DNA of 64,000 nucleotides from positions 108,464 to 172,463 of the forward strand of contig CABYWQ010000004.1 in NCBI GenBank assembly GCA_902522775.1, read 5' to 3'. Positions 33,423-41,924 of this stretch are shown here, in pieces. The position numbers and the translations under genes were made by a program. This stretch comes from Eutrophosalina sp902522775. GTDB lineage: Bacteria > Bacteroidota > Bacteroidia > Flavobacteriales > Flavobacteriaceae. Each line of letters opens with the position of its first letter. Position 1 is the stretch's first letter. Under the pieces are notes generated by a model. That model saw nothing but the letters and a program-made list of their open reading frames with translations, had not been told where the DNA came from and ran no database searches.

Positions 33423-33854
33423 ATGAAAAAAGTTGTTTTTATTTTATTCTTGTTTTCTTCAACAATTTACAGCCAAAAATTCTATGGCGAAAAAGTTGAT
33501 TTTAGCGATTTATCCAAATTTTCTGAAATTAAATATAATTTAAATAAAAACACAGTCCAGTTAAAAGGAGAAGTCCTAAGTTCATGTCCAAAAAAGGGAT
33601 GCTGGATGGAAATGAAATTTGATAATGATACAATTTTCGTAAAATTTAAAGATTATAGCTTTTTTGTCCCAAAGACTGGAATAGAAGGTAAAATAGCTTC
33701 AATAAATGGAATATTATCTTCTGAAAAAATTAGTGTAAAAGAATTACGTCATTATGCTGAAGATGCTGGAAAATCTAAGTTAGAAATATCGGAAATCAAA
33801 AATCCAAAATTAACATATTCATTTCTTGCTGACGGAGTTGAAATATATAATTGA
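33423..33854 (+). CDS. DUF4920 family exported protein
   Basis: The 143-residue protein has a signal peptide ending near TIYSQ. The core reads LKGEVLSSCPKKGCWMEM (a CxxxGCW pair at C55 and C60), FVKFKDYSFFVPKTG, and ELRHYAEDAGKS, the main signature of DUF4920. The cysteines and histidine suggest metal or heme-related binding, but no role is proven. It is a single-gene unit, followed by a possible short ORF. Confidence 0.83.
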   Translation: MKKVVFILFLFSSTIYSQKFYGEKVDFSDLSKFSEIKYNLNKNTVQLKGEVLSSCPKKGCWMEMKFDNDTIFVKFKDYSFFVPKTGIEGKIASINGILSSEKISVKELRHYAEDAGKSKLEISEIKNPKLTYSFLADGVEIYN

Positions 33855-33913
33855 TTGACCTTAAGGATTTGACATTCAATTATTTTTACTATATTAAATT
33901 TTCCTATAAATTT

Positions 33914-34054
33914 ATGCGACTAACTAAAAGAGATATTGCTCTCACTAGAATTGACATCCCCAAAACGGTTCAATCTATCTACTTCAGAGGTAAAAGATAT
34001 TCGTATGGTGAATACCAAAAAATTAAAAATAAAATTATTAAAGAGCCCATCTAA
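33914..34054 (+). CDS. Possible small basic protein (46 aa)
   Basis: The ATG at 33914 gives 46 residues: MRLTKRDIALTRID, then IPKTVQSIYFRGKRYSYGEY, and a basic tail. It is rich in lysine, arginine and tyrosine, has no membrane segment, and lies between the DUF4920 gene and the convergent DUF2059 gene (gap of 23 bases). The open frame extends back to 33851, but the part upstream of this ATG looks like intergenic A/T. I do not recognise the family; the codon pattern is coding-like but the evidence is modest. Confidence 0.4.
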   Translation: MRLTKRDIALTRIDIPKTVQSIYFRGKRYSYGEYQKIKNKIIKEPI

Positions 34055-34077
34055 TTTTTTTATTCTTAAAATGAATT

Positions 34078-34482
34078 TTATTTCATATACTTTTGCATTT
34101 TTTCAGCTAATTCCATTCCCCATTGCATACTCGCTTGCATGGTTTCTTGTGCTATAATTGGGGTTTTTTCACTAATTTTTTTACCAATTGGAGTTTTGTA
34201 TAATTCTATTGCCTCCTTTAAATCTTGCTCGGTAAAATGGTTTTTATATATTGGAACTAGTAGATCAACTAAGCTTCCCATAACCTCTTTACTAAGTAAT
34301 TCTTTTTCAGAATCATCTAAAGTTAAAGCCATCATAGAAGCCATCTGATCAATTGTAGCATTGAAAGTTTCAAACTGTCCTTGAGCAGACATAAAATCTA
34401 CAACTAATGATTTATAGTTTTCTTGTGATTGAGCAAAATTAAATGATATTAAAAGGACAAATGTTATAAGTATTTTTTTCAT
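34078..34482 (-). CDS. DUF2059 family exported protein
   Basis: The 134-residue protein has a signal peptide ending at AQSQ. LVPIYKNHFTEQDLKEAIELYKTPIGKKI near 75-103 is the DUF2059 core, and the AQETMQASMQWG helix follows. Family members are small periplasmic helical proteins without a known activity. A TATCTTTA box lies five bases before the ATG. Confidence 0.85.
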   Translation of the reverse strand: MKKILITFVLLISFNFAQSQENYKSLVVDFMSAQGQFETFNATIDQMASMMALTLDDSEKELLSKEVMGSLVDLLVPIYKNHFTEQDLKEAIELYKTPIGKKISEKTPIIAQETMQASMQWGMELAEKMQKYMK

Positions 34483-34525
34483 GAAAATAAAGATAACAAT
34501 AAGCTTAGTATTACTGCCATAAAAT

Positions 34526-35221
34526 TTATTTTTTAGCTATGTAAATGGTTGAAGCACCAAAAAATAATTCAATAGATTGAGTTTGTCTGAAACCTACTTT
34601 CAAAAGAATCTTTTCAAACATTTTTCCACTTGGAAAAATACTAGCAGATTTATTTAAATACTTGTATGCTGAAGGATTCTTTGAAAAAATTTTTCCTATT
34701 AAAGGGATTATTGTAGAGCTGAAAATATTATAAATTATCTTAATAAATCTATTTTGAGGTACGGATGTTTCTAAAATAATTATAGTCCCATTTTTTTTTA
34801 AAACTCTATTGGATTCCATTAAACCTAATTCTAAATTTTCAAAATTTCTAACTCCATATCCAATTGTAACTACATTAAAATAATTATCAGAATATTTTAA
34901 ACTTTCAACATCTCCAGTCTCAAGCTTTATTTTATCATTTAAATATAGTTGTTCAATTTTTTTTTGACCAAATGACAACATTTTTTTTGAGATATCAATT
35001 CCAATAATTTTACAATTTTTGATTTGAGATAAAAGAATTGCAATATCAGCTGTACCTGTTGCTACATCTAAAATTAATTTAGGGTTTTGAGACTCTGCTA
35101 ATTTTTGAACTTTAGATTTCCACTTTTTATGTTGACCAAATGTTATAATATTATTAAGGATATCATATTCATTAGAGATAGTATCAAACATCTTTTGGAT
35201 TTTTGTTTTACTTTTAAGCAT
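34526..35221 (-). CDS. ubiE: MenG/UbiE, demethylmenaquinone methyltransferase
   Basis: This SAM-dependent enzyme makes the last methylation in menaquinone synthesis; menaquinone is the usual quinone of Bacteroidota, so the menG activity is likely. The 231-residue protein has the SAM-binding LDVATGTADIAILL at 51-64, GVRNFENLELGL near 121-132 and the C-terminal FPSGKMFEKIL. The start region MFDTISNEYDILNN is typical. It follows the FkbM-like gene by 17 bases. Confidence 0.94.
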   Translation of the reverse strand: MLKSKTKIQKMFDTISNEYDILNNIITFGQHKKWKSKVQKLAESQNPKLILDVATGTADIAILLSQIKNCKIIGIDISKKMLSFGQKKIEQLYLNDKIKLETGDVESLKYSDNYFNVVTIGYGVRNFENLELGLMESNRVLKKNGTIIILETSVPQNRFIKIIYNIFSSTIIPLIGKIFSKNPSAYKYLNKSASIFPSGKMFEKILLKVGFRQTQSIELFFGASTIYIAKK

Positions 35222-35238
35222 TTCAATTGATTGTAAAT

Positions 35239-36114
35239 TTATTTTTCAGCTCTTAGGACACCTCGTCTTAAAAAAGGGTAATTTAATCTTTTATCCCAAT
35301 AGAAAATCATATAACCTTTTGAGTTAGAAACTTTATACTTGTATGCTTTTAAAATTTTTGAGTATTTTTTAAAATCATTGTCAGCATGATAGGTACATAA
35401 TAAAATTTTCATTTTATTGGAGATCTTAAGAATTTCGTTAATGGAAGCCATAACTTCATCTTCATATCCATCAACATCAATCTTTAAAAAATTTATTCCC
35501 TTATCCTTTAAAAACTTTCCTCCGTCTATACTTTTTTCAGAATCAATATTTGAAAACATTTTATTTACAATGGTCACTTTATGTTTATATTTTTCAAAAG
35601 TTGCCCTCAGGGGTTCATCCCAAACATTATTTGTTTCGAAAAGGTATATATGCTTAACTTTGTCAATAATATCTAATGAAAAGTTTGCCTCAGCACAACC
35701 AATATCAGCTACAATTGTATTTTTATCAACGTTAAATTTATTTGTCAAATATCTGTGTGGGCTATTAATATCCTGCTCTATTAACAGTTGATTTAATGCT
35801 CTTTGAATTCTTTTTTTTGACCATCTTTTCTTAAAATAGATTTTTTTATTTCCATTGAAGTTAACATACTTAAGTCCTTTTATTTTATCAAAAAAAACAT
35901 TTATATTTTCGGATTTATATTCATTTTTAAGTGAAGATGAAATTATTTTTAATCCATTTTTTTTAATATTATTAATTATGTCTTTTATTTCAACATCGTC
36001 CGAGTTATGATATGTATTAATTATGTTTGACTCTAAATATTTTTTCCAAAAAAAAGTTCTTAATGATTTTGGTACTAAAAGTCTAAATAGTGGATTGGTG
36101 TTTAATTTTTGCAT
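35239..36114 (-). CDS. FkbM family SAM-dependent methyltransferase
   Basis: The 291-residue protein has an N-terminal region of about 100 residues, then VADIGCAEANFSLDII near 134-149 for SAM binding, IYLFETNN near 156-163, and INFLKIDVDGYEDEVMASI near 209-227, the FkbM signature where methyl transfer to a sugar or lipid hydroxyl is typical. The substrate is unknown. It lies between purU and menG/ubiE with gaps of 13 and 17 bases, so it is probably in the same operon. Confidence 0.82.
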   Translation of the reverse strand: MQKLNTNPLFRLLVPKSLRTFFWKKYLESNIINTYHNSDDVEIKDIINNIKKNGLKIISSSLKNEYKSENINVFFDKIKGLKYVNFNGNKKIYFKKRWSKKRIQRALNQLLIEQDINSPHRYLTNKFNVDKNTIVADIGCAEANFSLDIIDKVKHIYLFETNNVWDEPLRATFEKYKHKVTIVNKMFSNIDSEKSIDGGKFLKDKGINFLKIDVDGYEDEVMASINEILKISNKMKILLCTYHADNDFKKYSKILKAYKYKVSNSKGYMIFYWDKRLNYPFLRRGVLRAEK

Positions 36115-36127
36115 TAAGCTTTTTGTA

Positions 36128-36982
36128 TCAAGAAAAAATAATTGTTTTATTCTTATAAACCATAACCTTATGATTAATGTGGTTTTTTACTGCTCTTGAA
36201 AGAACTATTTTTTCTAAATCTCTGCCAATTGAAAGTAAATGATCAATACTGTCAGAATGTGAAACATGTGATACATCTTGTTCAATTATAGGTCCACCAT
36301 CTAACTCATCAGTTACATAATGGCTAGTTGCTCCAATAATCTTAACTCCACGTTCAAAAGCAGAATGATAAGGTTTAGCACCTGGAAAAGCAGGTAAAAA
36401 AGAATGATGAATATTAATTATACTATTAGTATATTCTTTAATTAATTTATTGGAAATAATCTGCATATATCTGGCAAGCACAATAAAAGAAATATTGTAT
36501 TTTTTTAATAGATTTAATTGAAAATCTTCAGCCTCAGATTTATTAAGTTTTGAAACTGGAAAGTGATAAAATTGTATTCCAAAAGAATCCGCAATATTTT
36601 TAAGATCTGGATGATTACTATATATAAAAGGAATTTCAACATCTAATTCTCCAGATTTAAAACGACCCAGCAAATCGTATAAACAATGATCATATTTTGA
36701 AACAAATAATGCCATTCTACGCTTTTGTTCCTTTTGAAACAATGACCACTTCATGTTATATTTTTTAGCTGGTCCATTTTCAAATGATAAATTAATTGAG
36801 CTTATTCCATTTTCATTATTAAGAAATTCACTTTCAAGTCTCATAAAAAAAGCTTTATTTTCTCTATCAACGTACTGGTCGATATATAAAATATTTCCCT
36901 TGTTACTATATATAAATTGAGTTACATCTGCAATAATTCCCTTTTGATCTGGACATTGAATGGTTAGTGTTATAATGCTCAT
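36128..36982 (-). CDS. purU: PurU, formyltetrahydrofolate deformylase
   Basis: This enzyme hydrolyses 10-formyl-THF to formate and THF, balancing one-carbon pools and purine synthesis. The 284-residue protein has an ACT domain (residues about 1-80) followed by the formyl-transferase fold, with NIHHSFLPAFPGAKPYHSAFERGV near 207-229 and DELDGGPIIEQDV near 243-255. The catalytic Asn, His and Asp are all present. A TAATTTTG box lies seven bases before the ATG. Confidence 0.94.
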   Translation of the reverse strand: MSIITLTIQCPDQKGIIADVTQFIYSNKGNILYIDQYVDRENKAFFMRLESEFLNNENGISSINLSFENGPAKKYNMKWSLFQKEQKRRMALFVSKYDHCLYDLLGRFKSGELDVEIPFIYSNHPDLKNIADSFGIQFYHFPVSKLNKSEAEDFQLNLLKKYNISFIVLARYMQIISNKLIKEYTNSIINIHHSFLPAFPGAKPYHSAFERGVKIIGATSHYVTDELDGGPIIEQDVSHVSHSDSIDHLLSIGRDLEKIVLSRAVKNHINHKVMVYKNKTIIFS

Positions 36983-36989
36983 TAGTTTT

Positions 36990-36997
36990 CAAAATTA
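36990..36997 (-). promoter_or_regulatory. Candidate -7 promoter element for purU
   Basis: The minus strand reads TAATTTTG, a full match to TAnnTTTG, seven bases before the purU ATG at 36982. A transcript from it would be nearly leaderless. The divergent scramblase-like gene has the mirror arrangement. Confidence 0.5.
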
Positions 36998-37020
36998 ATG
37001 AAAAATAAACTGAGAATTTT

Positions 37021-37028
37021 TAATTTTG
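37021..37028 (+). promoter_or_regulatory. Candidate -7 promoter element for the LURP-one-like gene
   Basis: TAATTTTG ends four bases before the ATG at 37033. If used, transcription would begin at or within the start codon. Confidence 0.5.
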
Positions 37029-37032
37029 AAAT

Positions 37033-37623
37033 ATGGATTCAATTTTAGAAAAAAACTTGTACTTATTTAAAGAACATGTAGGTTTTTTAAAGGCTCATAA
37101 CAACTATGATATTTATGATCCTGAAAGCAAAGAAATGATTCTTCATTGCAGAGAAAAAAACTTGAACATTTTATATAAAATAATTAGAATGTTTAGAAGA
37201 GATTTCAAACGAATGACTCCTTTTGAGATTGAAGTTAGAGGATTAAGTGGTAAGAAAATTTTAAAAGTTAAAAAGGGTTTTTCATGGTTTCTTTCAAAAA
37301 TTCAGGTTTTTGATGAAAATGATAATCTTGTCGGAATTTTTAAACAGCGACTCTCATTTAGAGCTAATTTTGATATGTTAGACAAGAGAGAAAATCTTGT
37401 CTGTAAACTCAAAGGAAATTTAATTGGTTGGAATTTTAAATTTATGAAAGGAGATACTGAAGTCGGACTAGTTACCAAAAAATGGGCAGGAATCGGAAAA
37501 GAAATGTTTACAAGTGCAGACAATTACATTCTTGAAATAAAAGAAAAAGTTGAAAAAGACAGTCCGCTCAGGTTATTAATTCTAGCTGCTGTTATCTGCA
37601 TTGATATGGTTATCAAAGAATAA
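37033..37623 (+). CDS. LURP-one/phospholipid-scramblase-related protein
   Basis: The 196-residue protein resembles the scramblase-related (LURP-one) beta-barrel family: YDIYDPESKEMILHCRE near 25-41, PFEIEVRGLSGKKILKVKKG near 68-87, FDENDNLVGIFKQRLSFRANFDMLDKRENLVCKLKG near 97-132, and KKWAGIGKEMFTSADNYIL near 152-170. It lacks a clear signal peptide and ends in a possible membrane helix (LLILAAVICIDMVIKE). Activity is uncertain; bacterial members are not proven scramblases. Confidence 0.78.
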   Translation: MDSILEKNLYLFKEHVGFLKAHNNYDIYDPESKEMILHCREKNLNILYKIIRMFRRDFKRMTPFEIEVRGLSGKKILKVKKGFSWFLSKIQVFDENDNLVGIFKQRLSFRANFDMLDKRENLVCKLKGNLIGWNFKFMKGDTEVGLVTKKWAGIGKEMFTSADNYILEIKEKVEKDSPLRLLILAAVICIDMVIKE

Positions 37624-37624
37624 T

Positions 37625-38146
37625 ATGTCACATGGTAAATACTTTAGTGCAAATTATACACTTCTAGGTGTAGCATTACTTATTGTAATTTCATTTATAT
37701 ATTTTTTAGTTTTTGAAAAAGACTCAGAATATTTAAGACTTATGACAGAATACTATTTAGCACCAATTTTTTATATAATCTTTTCACTTTTGTATGGTTT
37801 AACATACAACATAATAAATCAAGATGGTTTAAAAAGAACTACTTTTTTTGGTGGCTACACTATTAGATTTACGAGTTGGAATAAAATTAAACATTTCGCT
37901 CAAGTTGATGAAGAATGGAGACAAACATCTGGCGTTACTAACAACAATTCTATATGGTTTATTGGTCATAATAACATTTTATATTTTAGAATAGTGGCAA
38001 AAAATGACGCACATCTTAAAGAGATTATTGATCAGGCAAATAAGTATATAAAAAAATATGACAAGATTTTAAAATATACTGATCCTAATTCAACAATTCA
38101 TAGAATTTTTAAAGTTAATTACAATAAAATCAAAACATCTACTTAG
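37625..38146 (+). CDS. Hypothetical membrane protein, two helices
   Basis: The ATG at 37625, one base after the previous stop, gives 173 residues. Two hydrophobic helices (ALLIVISFIYFLVF and PIFYIIFSLLYGLTYNI) are followed by a soluble region with a PH-like, beta-rich composition (RTTFFGGYTIRFTSWNKIKHFAQ, NNILYFRIVAKN). I do not recognise the family. It forms a pair with the scramblase-like gene and ends eight bases into a convergent lipoprotein gene. Confidence 0.7.
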   Translation: MSHGKYFSANYTLLGVALLIVISFIYFLVFEKDSEYLRLMTEYYLAPIFYIIFSLLYGLTYNIINQDGLKRTTFFGGYTIRFTSWNKIKHFAQVDEEWRQTSGVTNNNSIWFIGHNNILYFRIVAKNDAHLKEIIDQANKYIKKYDKILKYTDPNSTIHRIFKVNYNKIKTST

Positions 38147-38594
38147 TAAATCCAGAAATTAAATCTTTGTATCTAATTGGGAACCCAAAGGATTCAATTG
38201 TAGTTTTAAAGTCCTGGCTCGTGCTTCCGTAGTATTCAATCGAATCTATTATAAAATGATCTATAAAACCAGTAAAGTCATCTTCCATCGGATTTCCCTC
38301 TGAAACATTATCAATGTGATTAAATATTGCTGCCTCGTTCTTATATCTTTCAACTAAAATTATATTACCATTTTGCGATCGAAAAAATTTCCATGATAAA
38401 ACATTAGGCTCTAACTCTTTTATTCTACTTTGATAATAATCTGAAAATTTATCGATTTCGATACTGCTTTTTTCATTTGATTTCATGTAAACCATACTAA
38501 CTATTTCATTTTCATGAAATTCTGGATTTGTTAGATTACTACTATTACAAGAGATAAAAAAAGTAATTAGTAAAACTGGAAATAATTTTTTCAT
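38139..38594 (-). CDS. Hypothetical lipoprotein with ABM-like fold
   Basis: The 151-residue protein has a lipobox cysteine at C16 (FFISC). The mature part reads SMVYMKSNEKSSIEIDKF, VLSWKFFRSQNGNIILVERYKNEAAIFNHID, which resembles the dimeric alpha-beta barrel of antibiotic-biosynthesis-monooxygenase-type proteins; this is a fold guess only. It lies downstream of tRNA-Ala on the same strand and overlaps the convergent gene by eight bases. Confidence 0.6.
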   Translation of the reverse strand: MKKLFPVLLITFFISCNSSNLTNPEFHENEIVSMVYMKSNEKSSIEIDKFSDYYQSRIKELEPNVLSWKFFRSQNGNIILVERYKNEAAIFNHIDNVSEGNPMEDDFTGFIDHFIIDSIEYYGSTSQDFKTTIESFGFPIRYKDLISGFTK

Positions 38595-38628
38595 AGTTAT
38601 TGATTTAATACTTAAAATTAAAAAAAAG

Positions 38629-38702
38629 TGGAGAAGATGGGACTCGAACCCACGACCTCTTGACTGCCAGTCAAGCGCTCTAGCCAGCTGAGCTACATCC
38701 CC
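38629..38702 (-). tRNA. tRNA-Ala (anticodon GGC)
   Basis: The minus strand reads GGGGATGTAGCTCAGCTGG for the acceptor and D arm, then stem CTTGA, loop CTGGCAG and stem TCAAG, giving anticodon GGC (codons GCC/GCU), followed by a T arm with TTCGAGT. The acceptor shows G3:U70, the alanine identity pair. There is one U6-U67 mismatch in the acceptor stem. No CCA is encoded; a run of eight T follows. It starts three bases after the ggt stop. Confidence 0.96.
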
Positions 38703-38705
38703 TAT

Positions 38706-40391
38706 CTAATAGCCCATTGCTGAACCATCTTTTCTCGATTCTGAAGCACCAAAATAGACACCTAATTCATCATCATACATAATAGCTTGATATCCTCCAA
38801 ATGAACCAAGGCTAAAAATAACTTTATGTCCAAATTTCATAAGTTTTCTTATTTCCTTGTAGTCAAAGCCTGATTCTAATGATAATTCTCCTCCATCAAA
38901 CATTTCACCTCCAGTTGGTTGTTGATTTGAAACATGTCTAATCCTTGGCGCATCACCTGCCTCTTGTAAGTTCATTCCAAAATCAATAATATTAATTACA
39001 ATTTGAGCATGACCCTGAGGTTGCATCGCCCCACCCATTAGACCAAAACTTATATAGGGTTTATTATCTTTTGTAATAAAGGCAGGAATAATTGTATGAA
39101 AAGGTCTTTTTTCAGGCTCATATACATTATAATGATCCTCATCTAGTGAAAAAAGCTCTCCTCTGTCTTGTAACATAAATCCTAATCCTGGTGGAACCAT
39201 TCCAGAGCCCATTCCTCTGTAATTACTTTGAATTAAGGATACCATGTTTCCATCTTTATCAGCTACAGTTAAATATATGGTATCTCCATTTTCAATCTCA
39301 CCAGCTTTTACACTTCTTGCGGCTCTAGTAGAGTTTATTTCATCTCGTCTTTTATCCGCATATTCTTTTGATATTAGAAAGTCAACTGGTATATCATTAA
39401 AGTCCATATCCGCATAATATTTTGCTCTGTCTGCAAATGCAATTTTTTTTGCTTCAACAAAATGATGAATGTATTCTGCTGATCCAAATCCCATTGATTT
39501 AATGTCAAATTTCTCTAATAGATTTAGCATTTGCAAAGCTGCAATTCCTTGACCATTTGGTGGAAGCTCCCATACATCATAACCTCTATAATTGGTTGAT
39601 ACTGGCTCAATCCAATCTGATTTATGATTTTTTAAATCTTCATAAGACAAAAATCCCCCTTGGTCAATAATAAAATCTGACATAATTTTAGCTATTTTAC
39701 CCTCATAAAATCCGGATCTTCCTTTATCAGATATAATTCTTAGGGTGTTTGCAAGATGCTTGTTTTTAAAAATTTGTCCTTTTTTTGGGGAAAAACCATT
39801 AATTAAATACGTTTCATTAAAGTTCGGATACTTACCAAAATTTTTGGCTGAAATTCCTAAATAATACGAGACAAGCTCTGAGACTGGAAATCCATTTTCT
39901 GCATAACTAATAGCTGGTTCTAAAATTTGTTTCATATTTAAATTGCCAAATTTTTCATGCATTTCGAACCATCCATCTACACATCCTGGAACACTCACTG
40001 GAAGGGGGCCATATGCTGGAATTTTTGAGAAACCATTATTCTTAAAATATTCCAACTTTAGATTTTTTGGAGATCTTCCACTAGCATTTAGTCCATAAAG
40101 TTTTTTATTATTTTCAATCCAAATAATTGCAAATAAATCGCCACCAATTCCATTACCTGTAGGCTCCATCAAGCCAATTGCAGCATTTGCTGCGATCGCT
40201 GCATCTACAGCATTACCACCTTTTTTTAAAATATCAATTCCAATCTGAGTAGCTAATGGATGGCTAGTTGCTATCATTCCATTTTCTGCAATAACCTCTG
40301 ATCTAGTTGAAAAAGATTCACCTGTAATTCTATCCTGTGAATAAAATTCAAGAGATAATGATAACACAATAAGAGAAAATATCTTTTTCAT
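38706..40391 (-). CDS. ggt: Gamma-glutamyltransferase (periplasmic)
   Basis: This enzyme breaks down glutathione or gamma-glutamyl compounds outside the cytoplasm. The 561-residue protein has a signal peptide (LEFYSQ), the N-terminal SHPLATQIG, GGNAVDAAIA and PTGNGIGGDLF blocks, then the self-cleavage site NGDT371 just before the small subunit, with VADKDGNMVSLIQSNYRGMGSG following. MGGAMQPQGHAQ near 454 is typical of the small subunit. A short tRNA gene follows at three bases. Confidence 0.95.
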   Translation of the reverse strand: MKKIFSLIVLSLSLEFYSQDRITGESFSTRSEVIAENGMIATSHPLATQIGIDILKKGGNAVDAAIAANAAIGLMEPTGNGIGGDLFAIIWIENNKKLYGLNASGRSPKNLKLEYFKNNGFSKIPAYGPLPVSVPGCVDGWFEMHEKFGNLNMKQILEPAISYAENGFPVSELVSYYLGISAKNFGKYPNFNETYLINGFSPKKGQIFKNKHLANTLRIISDKGRSGFYEGKIAKIMSDFIIDQGGFLSYEDLKNHKSDWIEPVSTNYRGYDVWELPPNGQGIAALQMLNLLEKFDIKSMGFGSAEYIHHFVEAKKIAFADRAKYYADMDFNDIPVDFLISKEYADKRRDEINSTRAARSVKAGEIENGDTIYLTVADKDGNMVSLIQSNYRGMGSGMVPPGLGFMLQDRGELFSLDEDHYNVYEPEKRPFHTIIPAFITKDNKPYISFGLMGGAMQPQGHAQIVINIIDFGMNLQEAGDAPRIRHVSNQQPTGGEMFDGGELSLESGFDYKEIRKLMKFGHKVIFSLGSFGGYQAIMYDDELGVYFGASESRKDGSAMGY

Positions 40392-40450
40392 AAATGATAA
40401 ATTTAAAATATGTTATTTTAAAAGTAGTTAATAACTTTAGAAATTAAAAT

Positions 40451-40606
40451 TTAGTAATAAAACTTGAATTTTTTTGATAAATATTTTTTTGGATACTTAC
40501 CAAAAAAAATAAAAAATATTGTTAGAGGAATGTGTCTTATCATTCTAATTATTTTAATTTTTGAATTAGCTATCACATTTCTGTTAGTAGTATTTTTAAT
40601 TGGCAT
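40451..40606 (-). CDS. Possible small membrane protein (51 aa)
   Basis: The ATG at 40606 lies four bases after the stop of the RecB-like nuclease gene. It encodes 51 residues with a basic N-terminus (MPIKNTTNRNV), one hydrophobic segment (IPLTIFFIFFG) and a basic tail (KKYLSKKFKFYY). The close spacing suggests an operon partner, but composition is simple and the region is A/T-rich, so chance is possible. The surrounding stretch 40392-40610 holds nothing else that I can see. Confidence 0.35.
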   Translation of the reverse strand: MPIKNTTNRNVIANSKIKIIRMIRHIPLTIFFIFFGKYPKKYLSKKFKFYY

Positions 40607-40610
40607 AATT

Positions 40611-41414
40611 TCAAAATTTCTTTTGAGATTTTTCAATTGACTGTCTAACTAAAAATTCTGTTTCCTTTTTCATTTCAGGTACTTGTAAGTGAAAATATGT
40701 ATGATATCTGGGATGTAAAACCAATAAATTCATAGAGCTAATTTTTTTATCATAATAATTTTCCAAAATATACTTATATAGGTTTTGTTGTAATGCATAT
40801 TTATTAAAACTGTTATCTGCAATATGTGATAATTCATCATATGCATACTTGAAATCACTCAGCATTAAAACTCCTGCATCATTAACAATTCTTGTACTTC
40901 TTTTCCAATCAAAAAGAAATAAATCTCCATTTTCTTTTTTATAAACCATATCAACCGTTCCTGCTAATGTAAGTTCATCATTGTAAATTCTCCATTCAGT
41001 CCTGTAAGGCTTTAGCTTTGGATACTTTGAAATAAATTGTTGAAAATAATTAAACTCATGAGGAATCAAATCAATTTTTTCTTGATTATAAAATTTTTCA
41101 ATAGTTTCATGGATGATTAACCCATTTTTTGAAGCTTCTTTTCTTTTTGAATCCCAAGAATCTAGAATTTCATTTTGTGTATTTTTGATTATTTCATCAT
41201 CATAAGGTTCAGAAATTTCTTGTAATTGCTCAACTGCTTTAATTTTTGACCAATGTTCAGCATCGAATTTTGGAAAAAAATTATTAATTATTTCACTAAC
41301 AGAAAAAGAAATTTTTTTTTTGTTTACAAAATATTCATGATCATCATTATTAAATGAAATTTGTAAATCTTTAGGGTGTAAATTGTTTTTAAAATGATTA
41401 AAATTTGAACTCAA
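40611..41414 (-). CDS. RecB-like PD-(D/E)XK nuclease-domain protein
   Basis: The 267-residue protein has the RecB/Cas4-type nuclease motifs: H102 in GLIIHETIE, E140 in TEWRIYN, D155 in AGTVDMVYK, and D169-W-K171 in FLFDWKRS, followed by the Q209-x-x-x-Y-type YALQQNLYKYI. It should be a metal-dependent DNA exonuclease. No Cas genes or defence neighbours exist, so it is more likely a DNA repair or processing enzyme. The TTG start at 41414 gives the first in-frame start with a matching upstream region. Confidence 0.82.
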   Translation of the reverse strand: MSSNFNHFKNNLHPKDLQISFNNDDHEYFVNKKKISFSVSEIINNFFPKFDAEHWSKIKAVEQLQEISEPYDDEIIKNTQNEILDSWDSKRKEASKNGLIIHETIEKFYNQEKIDLIPHEFNYFQQFISKYPKLKPYRTEWRIYNDELTLAGTVDMVYKKENGDLFLFDWKRSTRIVNDAGVLMLSDFKYAYDELSHIADNSFNKYALQQNLYKYILENYYDKKISSMNLLVLHPRYHTYFHLQVPEMKKETEFLVRQSIEKSQKKF

Positions 41415-41451
41415 AATAAAATTTTATTTTATCTAAATTTACTTTATAAAT

Positions 41452-41685
41452 ATGAAATCAATTAAAATTTTTTTGGGTATTTATTTTTTAATCTTTTTCT
41501 CATGTAGCCTCCATGAGAAAAGTTGTGGAGAAATAGTTCGAAAGTATATCCAAGATGATAATTATTTTTTTGCAATGAAAGCGTTTGGTGGGAATAATGA
41601 ATCAGATGATGTTTATGGTGATGTTGAAATAACAAAAGAAATTTATGAATCCCTAGATATAGGTGATCAATATTGTGTAAATTAG
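41452..41685 (+). CDS. Small lipoprotein with C-terminal cysteine, copy A (77 aa)
   Basis: The 77-residue protein has a lipobox cysteine at C18 (IFFSC) and mature residues SLHEKSCGEIVRKYI. The end VEITKEIYESLDIGDQYCVN is shared with the next gene. The mature peptide has a second cysteine in SCGE and one near the end, which could form a disulfide. I do not recognise the family. It is first in a short plus-strand unit. Confidence 0.65.
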   Translation: MKSIKIFLGIYFLIFFSCSLHEKSCGEIVRKYIQDDNYFFAMKAFGGNNESDDVYGDVEITKEIYESLDIGDQYCVN

Positions 41686-41690
41686 AGTAC

Positions 41691-41924
41691 ATGAAAAAAA
41701 TTATATTAATTACATACTTATTTTTTATTTCGTGCGATACTTCCAATGAATGTGGTCAGATAATTGACAAATATGATACTCTTACTGGGAAATATTATTT
41801 TACTTTAATAAACAGAACTGGGACGCAAACAAGTTCAAATATTGGAGGAGCTGGTGGTGAAGCTGAAGTTACAAAAGAGATCTATGATTCCTTTAATATT
41901 GGAGATGAGTATTGTTTGGAATAA
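41691..41924 (+). CDS. Small lipoprotein with C-terminal cysteine, copy B (77 aa)
   Basis: The ATG at 41691, five bases after copy A stops, gives a 77-residue protein with lipobox C15 (FISC), then CGQIIDKY and VTKEIYDSFNIGDEYCLE. The two copies have equal length and align end to end, so tandem duplication is likely. The middle is more glycine-rich (SSNIGGAGGEAEV). An antisense ORF at 41462-41746 is a shadow. Confidence 0.65.
   Translation: MKKIILITYLFFISCDTSNECGQIIDKYDTLTGKYYFTLINRTGTQTSSNIGGAGGEAEVTKEIYDSFNIGDEYCLE

Noticed and set aside
38629..38702. tRNA first read as glycine
   Set aside because: Reading the plus strand gives GCC; on the true strand the loop is CTGGCAG with anticodon GGC, and G3:U70 confirms alanine.
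40611..41414. Cas4 or phage-defence nuclease
   Set aside because: Only a generic RecB-like nuclease core is visible, without cysteine cluster, Cas1/Cas2 or defence neighbours.
41462..41746. Minus-strand ORF across both small lipoprotein genes
   Set aside because: It is histidine-rich only because of the opposite codons, and both plus-strand genes have signal peptides and shared ends.
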